From Acidimicrobium ferrooxidans (GTDB lineage: Bacteria; Actinomycetota; Geothermincolia; Fen-727; Anoxymicrobiaceae): a stretch of DNA of 64,000 bases. Positions 1 through 7,999 of this stretch are shown in pieces. Position 1 is the first letter of the stretch; every line of letters starts with the position of its first letter. The stretch is from assembly GCA_020723485.1 (NCBI GenBank), contig DYIU01000001.1, positions 372,001 through 436,000 of the forward strand, in the 5' to 3' direction. The position numbers and the translations under genes were made by a program. The notes beneath the pieces are model-generated. The model was not told where the DNA came from. It searched no databases and saw only the letters and a list, made by a program, of their open reading frames with translations.

Positions 1-897
1 GCCGCCGCCATCGCAGAGAGGCTCGGCGAGGACGAGGCCGAACTTGCGGAGCGGCTCGAGTCGATGGCCCGCCAGGGAAGCATCTACCGGATCCGCATGA
101 ACGACGTGCCCTATTACATGGCAATGCAGTTCCTCGTCGGCATTTACGAGTTCCACCTGAAAGCCATGGACCGTGAGCTTGCCGAACTGCTTGACGAATA
201 CCTGCCGCACCTCACCAAGTTCTGGGGCACGCTAGAGAACACGCAGATGAGGGTCGTGCCAGTGGGCGACTCGATAGACACAATGACCTCCGTGGCCACC
301 TACGACGACGTCCGCGAGATGGTCAGGGCGCAGGACGCGATCGCCGTCGCCGACTGTATCTGCCGCAAGGAGAAGCAGCTGCTCGACCAGCCGTGCGACC
401 ACCCCATGGAGAGCTGTCTCACGTTCGGCCTTGCCGCCCGCTACTACATCGAGAACGAGCTGGGCCGCGCGATCTCGGTGGACGAGTGCCTGAAGATACT
501 CAACCAGGCCGAGGAGCACGCGATGGTGCTCGCCCCCAGCAACTCCCGGACGATATTGAACATCTGCACCTGCTGCGGGGACTCCTGCAACATGCTCAGG
601 GGTATGAAGACCTTCGAGCGCCCGGCCGACCACGCCCACTCCACGTACCAGGCCTCGATTGACGCCGATGCCTGCTCGGCCTGCGGCACCTGCCTCGAGC
701 GCTGTCAGATAGAGGCTGTCATCGAGCGCGACGATTTCATGGAGGTAGACCTGGCCAGGTGCATCGGCTGCGGCCTGTGCGTCCCGACCTGCCCGGAGGA
801 GGCCGTCACCCTCGTCGCGAAGCCCGGGGCCAAGGAGCCGCCCTCGAACTTCGTCGAGATGCAGATGAAGATAGCCGCCGAGCGCGGCCTGGTGTGA
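1..897 (+). CDS. Cys-rich 4Fe-4S ferredoxin-domain protein (5' truncated by window edge)
   Basis: The reading frame is open from base 1, so the N-terminus lies outside the window; 298 residues are visible. The C-terminus holds two ferredoxin-type [4Fe-4S] motifs, CSACGTC and CIGCGLC, each followed by a distal Cys-Pro or Cys-Gln. The middle has further cysteine groups (CICRKEK, NICTCCGDSC). It is a paralogue of the complete 350-aa protein at 41105-42157, with the same order of cysteine clusters and a similar N-terminal region (LAERLESMARQG against LAELLDSMAHRG). From that alignment roughly 50-60 residues are missing. The likely role is electron transfer or redox sensing in the cytoplasm; no partner enzyme is visible here. 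Family membership is firm, function is not. Confidence 0.85.
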   Translation, partial: AAAIAERLGEDEAELAERLESMARQGSIYRIRMNDVPYYMAMQFLVGIYEFHLKAMDRELAELLDEYLPHLTKFWGTLENTQMRVVPVGDSIDTMTSVATYDDVREMVRAQDAIAVADCICRKEKQLLDQPCDHPMESCLTFGLAARYYIENELGRAISVDECLKILNQAEEHAMVLAPSNSRTILNICTCCGDSCNMLRGMKTFERPADHAHSTYQASIDADACSACGTCLERCQIEAVIERDDFMEVDLARCIGCGLCVPTCPEEAVTLVAKPGAKEPPSNFVEMQMKIAAERGLV

Positions 898-917
898 GAT
901 GTCGGCGCCTCGGCTCC

Positions 918-3893
918 CTACTCGAAGCCGCCTATGGTGTTCGCACCGGCTCCGCGGTTGCTCCAGTACATCGCCCGCTCCACCATGACGTTCCCGGTGG
1001 CGCTCACCATTATCCCTCGCCGGCCCGAAAGGCCGACGGACGCCATGCTGTAGGATTCCCTGGAGTTTGCCGGGACGGAGTCGGTCACTGTGACAGGAGC
1101 CGAGCCGTCCGACGAAAGGTAGGTCAGCGTCACCGTGACCTGCGCTCCGCCGGGGTTCTGTACGACCGTCCAGGTCTCGACGCCCGAACCCGACTCGCCG
1201 TCGGGCAGGTAGAACCGGGAATGCGGGCTTGCCATGCCTATCGAATCGTGGCACGCTTCCCCGGTCCCGTTGTCCCAGTACATCGCCCGCTCGGCGATGA
1301 TACCGGTCGATCCCGTCACCCTGGTGGAGAAGTCCCTGTTCGGCAGGAAGTCGTTGACCCTGATAGTCTTCCGCGAGTTGGCCGGCATGGTGATGGGATT
1401 CCCCGGATGAGCCACCGGCCCCTCCGGAGTCATGTAGGTCACGTTTACCTGTGACGTGCTTCCGCTCGGATTCTGCACCAGCACGTAAGTGGTGAACCCC
1501 CAGGCAGTAGTGCCTTCCGCCAGGTAGTAGTCGGTCGCCGGGCTCGTAGTCCCGATGGAGTCGTGGCCCTCCCTCCTTCCGTTCCTGTACATCGACCGCT
1601 CCGGTATGACACCGCGGTTGCTCTCTACCTTTATGGAGGCGTCCTTCTCCCCGATATCGTTCTTCATGTTGAATGTAGCCCTGGAGTTGGGACCCACTGT
1701 ATGCGGCACCGTCACCGGTCCCTCGCCCTCGATCATGTAGGTGACATTGCACGTCGCGGCCGCAGCGTTGGGATTCTGGATGAGGAGCCAGCACTCGAAT
1801 CCCCACTTACTCGAGCCCTCCGGCAGGTACCACGTGGCGGCGGGGGCGTTCACCCCAATCGAGCTGTGCGTTCCCGGTGTGGATGAGCCCGCGCCGGTCC
1901 ACATCATGGTCCGGTCGGCGGAGATCGTCTTCCCCTCCCTGCAGCTCACCTTCGTCGAGAAGTCCTTCGCACCCAGGAGGTCCGCAGGGAAGACCGTGGC
2001 CCGGCTGCGTGCGGGCATCAACACGGTCTGCACCCGGTTCACTTCGCCCGAAGGCATGTAGGTCAGGTCCACGGTCACCTGGCTCGGGTTGGGGTTTACG
2101 ACCGAGATGTAGGTCGAGAAACCCCAGGCGGTGGTACCCTCCGCGAGGTACCAGGTCGGGTAGGTGACCTCGGGCGGGGCCGCGTTGACCGTGAAGCCGT
2201 CGTCCAGGGTCGCTCCCTGGCCGTCGGCGTTTTCGACATGTACGTCCCAGCTTCCAGTCGCCGCCCCGGCGGGTATGTTGAAGCTGCAGGCGATCTGTGT
2301 AGAGGAGAGCATGTTCACGCCGGTGGCGGCCAGGTCGGCCTGCCCTGCCTTCTGGAGCTCGACCGCCGCACCAGCCTGAAAACCGGTGCCCGCGAGGTCG
2401 GTGACGTTCACGGTAGTTCCCTGGGTGCCGGATTGCGGGGTGATAGAGGCCACGGTTGGCGCCGGGTTTGATATCCGCTGGGCCATCACGTCCCAGAGCG
2501 TGTAGTCCGCCCACGCGACGTAGGCTCCGGCGGCGGCATCGGTGACGATGTCCGGCCCCCCCTGGTTGTCTGCGCCGGTCGAAACCGGGATGCCGTCCTT
2601 TGCCCACCCGGCGGGAAAAGCGGCGTCCGGCCCTATCCTCGTCGCGTAGACGGCCATCCCGGACCTCGAGTCCTGCCACGCCACGAAGGCCCCGTCAGCG
2701 CCGTCTGTCGCCAGTCGCGGGAACTCCTGGTTGTTCGAAGCGTCGGTTATCACCACACCGCCTGACGCGCCCCACCCGGTCGGGAAGGTGGCATCCGCGT
2801 TTATCCTCTGGGCGCGGACATCGTAACTGCCGATGGAACCCCGGCGGAAGGCGAGCGTGATGCTCGCGCCCCCCGCGCCGGTACCTCCCAGGACCTCCGC
2901 GGCGTCGTCCATCTGGCCGCCCATGGTGTCCACTATCTCCAGCCCGTCCGCGGGCCAGTGCCCCTCGATGACGCCACTCTGGAGTATCCTGGTCGCCCAC
3001 AGGCTCCATGGTCCCATCTCACTCTGCCAGACGACCATCGCCCCCTGAGCGTTGTCCGATACGAGGTTGGGAAGCCCCTGGCTCGCGGACTGGTCCGTGC
3101 ATATCGCATTGCCGTCCTCAGCCCAGCCCACAGGCCTCGCGCCGCTCGAGTTCAACCTGGACGCGTAGATGTCGAGGTTGTCGTTGGAGCGGAAATCCTG
3201 CCACGTGATTATCGCCCCGCCCGCGCCGTCGGCTATTATCCTGCTCTCGTCCTGGGAGCTCGCGGCATCGCAGACCGCCACTCCGTCAGCGGTCCACGCG
3301 ACCGTGCCGTTGCTCTGGATCCTCTGCGCGTAGATGTCATAGTTGCTGCCGCTGCGGTAGTCTTCCCACGATACGATCGCCCCGCCCGCGCCGTCGGTCA
3401 CGACGCGCGGAAACCTCTGAATCGACGATGCCTTGCACAGCGGAACGCCGTTGTAATCGCCGGGCGGAACATCGGGATTCTGCCAGGCCCGGGTACCGTC
3501 CGGCCCAAGCCTCTGAGCGTAGATGTCCATGGCAGCCTCTTCCCAGGCCACAATGATGCCCCCGGTCGCCGCGTCGTAGCAGAGCTCCGGGTACTGCTGC
3601 GCGTTCGCCGCGTCGGTGACCACGTTGCCGTCGGCGTTCCACCCGCTGCACCTGTCCCCGTTCCTGTCGATCCTGGTCGCGTAGAGGTTGAGGAAGCCGG
3701 TACGGATGTCGTGCCACACCGCGTAGAAGCCTCCCGAGCCATCCGGGACGGTCTTCACCCAGTAGGAGTTCTGGCCGCAGAGGGTGATCGGTGCGGCCCA
3801 CCTCGTTCCGGACACCGCACCTGCGGTGCTCAGCGCGAGAAACACCAGTAGGATCAGGACTACTGCAGTAGCGGTTCTTGCCGTCGGTGCCAT
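918..3893 (-). CDS. Secreted beta-propeller / IPT / four-repeat stalk protein
   Basis: 991 aa. The start at 3893 is chosen because GGAGG lies just upstream and the first residues (MAPTARTATAVVLILLVF) form a signal peptide; a longer frame to 4058 has no signal. After the signal come about eight 55-60-residue repeats with the pattern AWxDxRxG...DIYAQRI...DG, which look like blades of a beta-propeller, the last short blade probably closing with the N-terminal strand. An IPT/TIG-like domain follows (PTVASITPQSG), then four roughly 100-residue repeats beginning WYLAEGTTAWGF and ending near ERxMYW. The protein ends TIGGFE. It is probably a cell-surface or released protein; the ligand is unknown. 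The last four repeats are shared with the proteins at 20243-25123 and 54243-56567. Confidence 0.85.
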   Translation of the reverse strand: MAPTARTATAVVLILLVFLALSTAGAVSGTRWAAPITLCGQNSYWVKTVPDGSGGFYAVWHDIRTGFLNLYATRIDRNGDRCSGWNADGNVVTDAANAQQYPELCYDAATGGIIVAWEEAAMDIYAQRLGPDGTRAWQNPDVPPGDYNGVPLCKASSIQRFPRVVTDGAGGAIVSWEDYRSGSNYDIYAQRIQSNGTVAWTADGVAVCDAASSQDESRIIADGAGGAIITWQDFRSNDNLDIYASRLNSSGARPVGWAEDGNAICTDQSASQGLPNLVSDNAQGAMVVWQSEMGPWSLWATRILQSGVIEGHWPADGLEIVDTMGGQMDDAAEVLGGTGAGGASITLAFRRGSIGSYDVRAQRINADATFPTGWGASGGVVITDASNNQEFPRLATDGADGAFVAWQDSRSGMAVYATRIGPDAAFPAGWAKDGIPVSTGADNQGGPDIVTDAAAGAYVAWADYTLWDVMAQRISNPAPTVASITPQSGTQGTTVNVTDLAGTGFQAGAAVELQKAGQADLAATGVNMLSSTQIACSFNIPAGAATGSWDVHVENADGQGATLDDGFTVNAAPPEVTYPTWYLAEGTTAWGFSTYISVVNPNPSQVTVDLTYMPSGEVNRVQTVLMPARSRATVFPADLLGAKDFSTKVSCREGKTISADRTMMWTGAGSSTPGTHSSIGVNAPAATWYLPEGSSKWGFECWLLIQNPNAAAATCNVTYMIEGEGPVTVPHTVGPNSRATFNMKNDIGEKDASIKVESNRGVIPERSMYRNGRREGHDSIGTTSPATDYYLAEGTTAWGFTTYVLVQNPSGSTSQVNVTYMTPEGPVAHPGNPITMPANSRKTIRVNDFLPNRDFSTRVTGSTGIIAERAMYWDNGTGEACHDSIGMASPHSRFYLPDGESGSGVETWTVVQNPGGAQVTVTLTYLSSDGSAPVTVTDSVPANSRESYSMASVGLSGRRGIMVSATGNVMVERAMYWSNRGAGANTIGGFE

Positions 3894-3912
3894 GGTCCAC
3901 CTCCAGCGCCGG

Positions 3913-3930
3913 CCGGCGGAGGTCCGCCGG
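3913..3930 (-). repeat. Leader hairpin upstream of the secreted protein gene
   Basis: CCGGCGGA and TCCGCCGG form a perfect 8-bp inverted repeat with a 2-base loop, about 20 bases before the start codon at 3893 on the minus strand. It could form a stable hairpin in the mRNA leader near the ribosome site. A regulatory role is inference. Confidence 0.4.
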
Positions 3931-4213
3931 AGGTACGCTTGCCTTGTCTGAAGGCCTCTGTACCTGTAAAATCGGAGCCTCCATGGGCAGGCTTCATACC
4001 CCAGGGCAAAATAGGGGATTACCCTACTTGCGTCCGGCTGTGCACTGCAATCAGGCATTCCTCCCGTGATGATGCGCGTGTCGCGATCCAGCGCGTCCGG
4101 CCGGTGTCCAGAGCGGGGGCCTGCCTGTGAGGTTCCACGGGATGCCTCTCCAGTACTATGATAATGACGAGGTCTGCCGGACGACTCACGCTTTCTCGGG
4201 AACGGAGGCGGTC
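3931..4213. other. Divergent intergenic region without a gene
   Basis: With the leader hairpin, the gap between the starts at 3893 and 4214 is 320 bases. I see no credible coding frame. A weak plus-strand promoter candidate (TTCCAC at 4133-4138, 18-base spacer, TATGAT at 4157-4162) lies upstream of the E1 alpha gene. Confidence 0.4.
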
Positions 4214-5239
4214 ATGAAACCCAATTTCGAGCAGCTCTACCTGCAGATGGCGAGGATGCGGTACTTCGAGGAGGCTCTTGCCGGCCTGTGGCACCGCGGC
4301 CTCGCGCCCGGCGAGATGCATCTCGGGGTCGGCGAGGAGGCGGTCGTCGCCGGGGTCCTGGCACACCTCCAGCACGGGGACGCCCTCTCACTGGACCACC
4401 GCTCAACCCCGCCCCTCGTGGCAAGGGGGGTCGACATGTCCTCCATGATCCTCGAGTGTATCGGTGATGAGGCGGGACTCTGTGGGGGGCAGGGCGGCCA
4501 CATGCACCTGTTCTCGCCGGAGCACCTGGCCGGCTCCTCGGGCATAGTCGGGTCGTCCGCGCCGCTGGCCGCGGGGTTCGGCCTGGCCGCCCAGCTGATG
4601 TCGCCAGGCAAGGTGGCTTTCGCCTTCTTCGGCGACGGGGCCGCCAACCAGGGGATGCTGCTCGAGAGCTTCAACCTGGCCGCTACGTGGAAACTTCCGG
4701 TCGTCTTCGTGTGTAAGGACAACCACTGGGCGATAACCACTCGTTCCCGCTCTGTGACAGGCGGCTGCCTGCGAAAGAGGGCCGCTTCGTTCGGCATGCC
4801 AGCGGCAGCCGTGGACGGAACGCGGGTCGAGGCGGTCTGGCGGGCCGCCGCCAGGGCGGTGGCCAGGGCCCGGGCCGGCAGAGGCCCGAGCTTCCTGCTC
4901 GCCCGATGCTGCCGGCCGGAGGGACACTTCCTGGGCGACCCGCTGTTACGGATGTTCAGGGAGCCGGTCAAACAGGTGGTGGAGATAACGCCGCCGATCG
5001 TCCGGGCCATGATGTCCCGGCCGCTGGGGGCGCTCGTTTCGAGGTGCGGGTACCTCGGACGCATCGGCATGGTCATCAGCAGGGTCGGCGGCCAGGTGTA
5101 CATAACGGACCCCGACCCGCTGGCCAGGGCGGCCAGGCTCGTGGGCGATGAGGCGAGCAGGCGCCTGGAGGACCAGGCCAGGGGTGAGGTCGAGCGGGCG
5201 CTCGAGGACGCGTTGGAGAGGAGGGAGCAGCATGCCTAG
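4214..5239 (+). CDS. Thiamine-diphosphate 2-oxoacid (pyruvate/acetoin-type) dehydrogenase E1 alpha subunit
   Basis: 341 aa, the usual length for the alpha subunit of the alpha2beta2 E1 family. The start at ATG 4214 has GGAGGCG upstream. Visible family features are the N-terminal MARMRYFEEAL region, the GGQGGHMHL motif, the ThDP-binding GDGAANQG with downstream NHWAITT, and an HFLGDP region where the phosphorylation-loop segment lies in homologues. With the beta subunit it would decarboxylate pyruvate, acetoin or a branched 2-oxoacid onto a lipoyl E2. The stop overlaps the E1 beta start by 8 bases, so the two are translationally coupled. No E2 or E3 gene lies in the window, and the substrate cannot be decided from sequence. 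Confidence 0.9.
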   Translation: MKPNFEQLYLQMARMRYFEEALAGLWHRGLAPGEMHLGVGEEAVVAGVLAHLQHGDALSLDHRSTPPLVARGVDMSSMILECIGDEAGLCGGQGGHMHLFSPEHLAGSSGIVGSSAPLAAGFGLAAQLMSPGKVAFAFFGDGAANQGMLLESFNLAATWKLPVVFVCKDNHWAITTRSRSVTGGCLRKRAASFGMPAAAVDGTRVEAVWRAAARAVARARAGRGPSFLLARCCRPEGHFLGDPLLRMFREPVKQVVEITPPIVRAMMSRPLGALVSRCGYLGRIGMVISRVGGQVYITDPDPLARAARLVGDEASRRLEDQARGEVERALEDALERREQHA

Positions 5240-6248
5240 GATGAGCTTCGCAGCCGCGGTTGAAGCGGCACTCGAGAAAGCGATGGCCGAGGACGAGCGG
5301 GTCATAACGTTCGGCGAGGACGTAACCATGCTGCGCCGCAACCTCTTTGTGCGCTTCGGGCCGGGCCGAGTGCGGCAGACCCCCATAAGCGAGGCGGCTT
5401 TCCTCTACGCCGGAGTAGGCGCGGCCATGGCCGGAATGCGCCCGGTCGTCGAGATAATGATGATAGATTTCATAGCGGTGGCTTTCGACGGCCTGCTGAA
5501 CGCTGCCAGCAAGCTCAAGGCGTTCTCGGGCGGGAAGTGGAACGCGCCCATGGTGATAAGGGCAGGCTGCGGGGGCTGGTACGGCGACGGCGGCCAGCAC
5601 GAGCAGTCCCTCTGGGGCATCCTCGCCGGGATGCCCGGCGTCTCCGTGGTGGTGCCCTCCAACCCGGCGGATGCCGCGGGGCTCATGCTCTCGGCGATTA
5701 ACAGCGACGACCCGGTCGTCTTCCTCGAGCACAAGTTCCTCGCCGACTACTGGCTCGATTACCTTGGAGGAGCGAGCCGAGACGGGGTGAGCTTCGACGT
5801 GCCGGCCGCCGGTGCCGAGGGCGAGGTTCCCCAGCCCCTGCGGGAGGTCCCGATGGGCGCAGCTTCGGTCGCTCGCCGGGGCGGCGACATCACCATCGTC
5901 AGCCTCGGAGTCGGGCTGCACCGCGCACTGGAGGCTTGCGAAACGCTCGCCGCGCGGGGTATCCAGGCTGAGGTCATAGACCTGCGGACGGTTGCGCCCA
6001 TGGACAGGCAGACCGTGACCGAATCCGCGCGGAAGACCGGGAAGGTGCTCGTGGTTGACGAGGACTACGTCGGCTTCGGGCTCTCCGGTGAGGTGGCGGC
6101 CGTCCTGGCCGAATCCGGGGTCAGCGCCGGGTTCGCGCGCGTATGCACCGAGGACGTCATCCCGTTCGCCCGACACCTGGAGGAGCGCGCGCTGCCAAAC
6201 GTTCGCCGCATCATCGATGCGGCAGAGGGCCTGGCGCGCATGGCTTGA
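5232..6248 (+). CDS. 2-oxoacid (pyruvate/acetoin-type) dehydrogenase E1 beta subunit
   Basis: 338 aa, full length for the family. The ATG at 5232 lies inside the end of the alpha gene (GGGAGCAGC upstream), giving an 8-base overlap. Typical E1 beta segments are visible: MAEDERVITFGEDV near the N-terminus, TPISEAAFLYAGVGAAMAG, GGWYGDGGQHEQS (the residue region facing the active site), VVVPSNPADA, and the C-terminal transketolase domain with VEVIDLRTVAPMD-like sequence. It forms the E1 heterotetramer with the product of 4214-5239. The final stretch of about 90 bases to the next gene shows no E2 gene. Confidence 0.9.
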   Translation: MPRMSFAAAVEAALEKAMAEDERVITFGEDVTMLRRNLFVRFGPGRVRQTPISEAAFLYAGVGAAMAGMRPVVEIMMIDFIAVAFDGLLNAASKLKAFSGGKWNAPMVIRAGCGGWYGDGGQHEQSLWGILAGMPGVSVVVPSNPADAAGLMLSAINSDDPVVFLEHKFLADYWLDYLGGASRDGVSFDVPAAGAEGEVPQPLREVPMGAASVARRGGDITIVSLGVGLHRALEACETLAARGIQAEVIDLRTVAPMDRQTVTESARKTGKVLVVDEDYVGFGLSGEVAAVLAESGVSAGFARVCTEDVIPFARHLEERALPNVRRIIDAAEGLARMA

Positions 6249-6339
6249 GCCACCCTTCGACACCGAAACCGGTTTTATGTCCGGGCGAACACCTGCCGAG
6301 ACAATAGAGTAACGAAGCCGATGACCCGGGGAGTGCGAG

Positions 6340-7410
6340 ATGCCTGCTGTCAGTTCATGTCCGGAATGCGGAGTCCCTGATTACGTAGGGCGCGAGCACC
6401 TGTGGCTGGACAACGGGGACATCGTTCACAGCCGCGACAGGAGCGATCGGGTCGCTTTCATCGAGAGCGACAACATAGATTCGCTCCTCGAAGGTATCAA
6501 GAACCTCGTCGGGGTATCCATCGAGCACATCGTCATCACTTGCGTAGCGAGGAACATCCGCGAGCCCCTGGCCCTTTTCGTCCCCAACGAGGAGCGGCAG
6601 CGGATATTGAGGAAAGAGACGGACTACAGGGGCATCCTGGACACGTTCGCCATGATCTCGGAGATCATGGGTAGGGGCCGGCTGGAGGTCGTAGACCTCC
6701 GGTACGAGCAGGACGAGGACGACTTCTGCACGTTCAGGATGACCGAGCCGTTCTCGGTCCCGCTGTGCTGCGGCGCCCGCATCGCCAACCTCGAGGCAAT
6801 CCTCCGCTACGACCACAATGTCACCTGTGAGGAGGTGGCGGAGGACGTCTACCTGATGACGGTGTTCCCATCGAAAGAGCCGGAAGGTCTCGAGGGCAGG
6901 ATGGCGCCCGTGGACTATGCCCACAGCGACGGCGGGAACGAGCTCGAGAAGTGCCCGGCGTGCGGGGCCCCGAAGCCCGTTTCCATGTACCGCTGGCACC
7001 CGGACCGGGGCGTCATCCTGAACGAATCGACCGGCCACCGGATGGTCCTCATGGCCCCGCGGGAGCTCGATGCGGTCTTCCAGGAGCTCGCCGACGAGCT
7101 CGGGGAAACCATCCCCAGGACCGTCGTTGAGGCGCAGAGGCGTTTTACGAAGACCGGCTTCTTCGACATCGGGGAGCTGAGCGAGGAGAACCTTCGGCTG
7201 CAGCTCACCTACAGGGGGCTTGGCAACCTCCGGGACTTCGAGTCATCGCGTAAGGGGCTGAGCCTGATGCTCGACAATGCCGTGCTGCCCCTGATGCTGG
7301 CCGGGACGCTGCAGGGCCTCTACGAGATGGAGCACGGGGTCGAGACCACCGTCGACTGGGAGCTGTCGGACGACGGCAGCCTGTCGGTGGGACTTTCGCC
7401 GGTGGATTGA
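6340..7410 (+). CDS. Unknown protein with two related zinc-knuckle halves
   Basis: 356 aa, ATG 6340 preceded by GGGGAG. I do not recognise the family. Each half starts with a CxxC element (SCPECG near residue 7, KCPACG near residue 207) followed by a Trp, a DxG, an Arg and a strand-helix pattern of the same order, so the protein looks like an internal duplication. There is no signal peptide and no membrane segment; the composition is acidic and soluble. The gene follows the E1 beta gene after 91 bases on the same strand, but no functional link is visible. The paired CxxC elements suggest metal binding, which is inference. Confidence 0.75.
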   Translation: MPAVSSCPECGVPDYVGREHLWLDNGDIVHSRDRSDRVAFIESDNIDSLLEGIKNLVGVSIEHIVITCVARNIREPLALFVPNEERQRILRKETDYRGILDTFAMISEIMGRGRLEVVDLRYEQDEDDFCTFRMTEPFSVPLCCGARIANLEAILRYDHNVTCEEVAEDVYLMTVFPSKEPEGLEGRMAPVDYAHSDGGNELEKCPACGAPKPVSMYRWHPDRGVILNESTGHRMVLMAPRELDAVFQELADELGETIPRTVVEAQRRFTKTGFFDIGELSEENLRLQLTYRGLGNLRDFESSRKGLSLMLDNAVLPLMLAGTLQGLYEMEHGVETTVDWELSDDGSLSVGLSPVD

Positions 7411-7428
7411 TCCCCGGCGTCGGACTGC

Positions 7429-7908
7429 TCAGAGGTTCTCGAGGCCATCCTTTTCCAGGTCTAGCAGCTTCTGCTTGAGGTCGAGCCTTCCGCCGTAGCC
7501 CACCAGGCTCCCGTCAGTGCCGATCACCCGGTGGCACGGGATGAACACGGCGATGGGATTCCTGTTGTTCGCCTGGCCTACCGCTCGGCAAGCCTTAGGG
7601 TTTCCAACGGCCCTGGCGATGTCCCCGTAGCTCGCCGTCCGGCCGTACGGTATCTCGAGCAGCCTTCCCCACACGGCTCTCTGGAACTCCGTGCCCCGGG
7701 GGTCGAGCGGTATTGTGAACTCGGTCAGCTCGCCGGCGAGGTAGGCCTCGAGCTGCCGGGCGGCCTCCCTGGTCGTCCCGGTCTCGCGGACCTGAGCGTC
7801 GCCCGGAGCGCGGTCGCGCCCGAAGCAGACGTTCGTGACCGCGCCGTTCTCCTCCGCTATGCCTACCGTCCCGATGTCGGTCTCGTAGAAATAGAGGTTC
7901 ATGGCCAA
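7429..7908 (-). CDS. ogt: Methylated-DNA-protein-cysteine S-methyltransferase (MGMT)
   Basis: 159 aa, full length for the bacterial suicide enzyme that removes methyl groups from O6-methylguanine in DNA. The active-site motif PCHRVIG is present with acceptor Cys125, together with the helix-turn-helix region (PYGRTASYGDIARAVG), the arginine-finger area (CRAVGQANNRNP) and the C-terminal GYGGRLDLKQKLL segment. The gene stands alone at the end of a minus-strand block and converges with the gene at 6340-7410. Whether to call it ogt or ada-C is not resolvable; there is no AraC-type domain. Confidence 0.95.
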   Translation of the reverse strand: MAMNLYFYETDIGTVGIAEENGAVTNVCFGRDRAPGDAQVRETGTTREAARQLEAYLAGELTEFTIPLDPRGTEFQRAVWGRLLEIPYGRTASYGDIARAVGNPKACRAVGQANNRNPIAVFIPCHRVIGTDGSLVGYGGRLDLKQKLLDLEKDGLENL

Positions 7909-7999
7909 CAGGTTGCCACGCCTTCAGCAGGTAGTCAATGATCAAAGCGAGTCGGAAATCCAGGCATTGCCGGCCTCCGCCAGTAGCGCGACGACCCGC

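Noticed and set aside
232-1806. 524-aa antisense frame across the iron-sulfur gene and secreted-protein region
   Set aside because: It overlaps two well-supported genes on other frames. High GC at third codon positions produces long antisense frames in this window; no family motif is seen.
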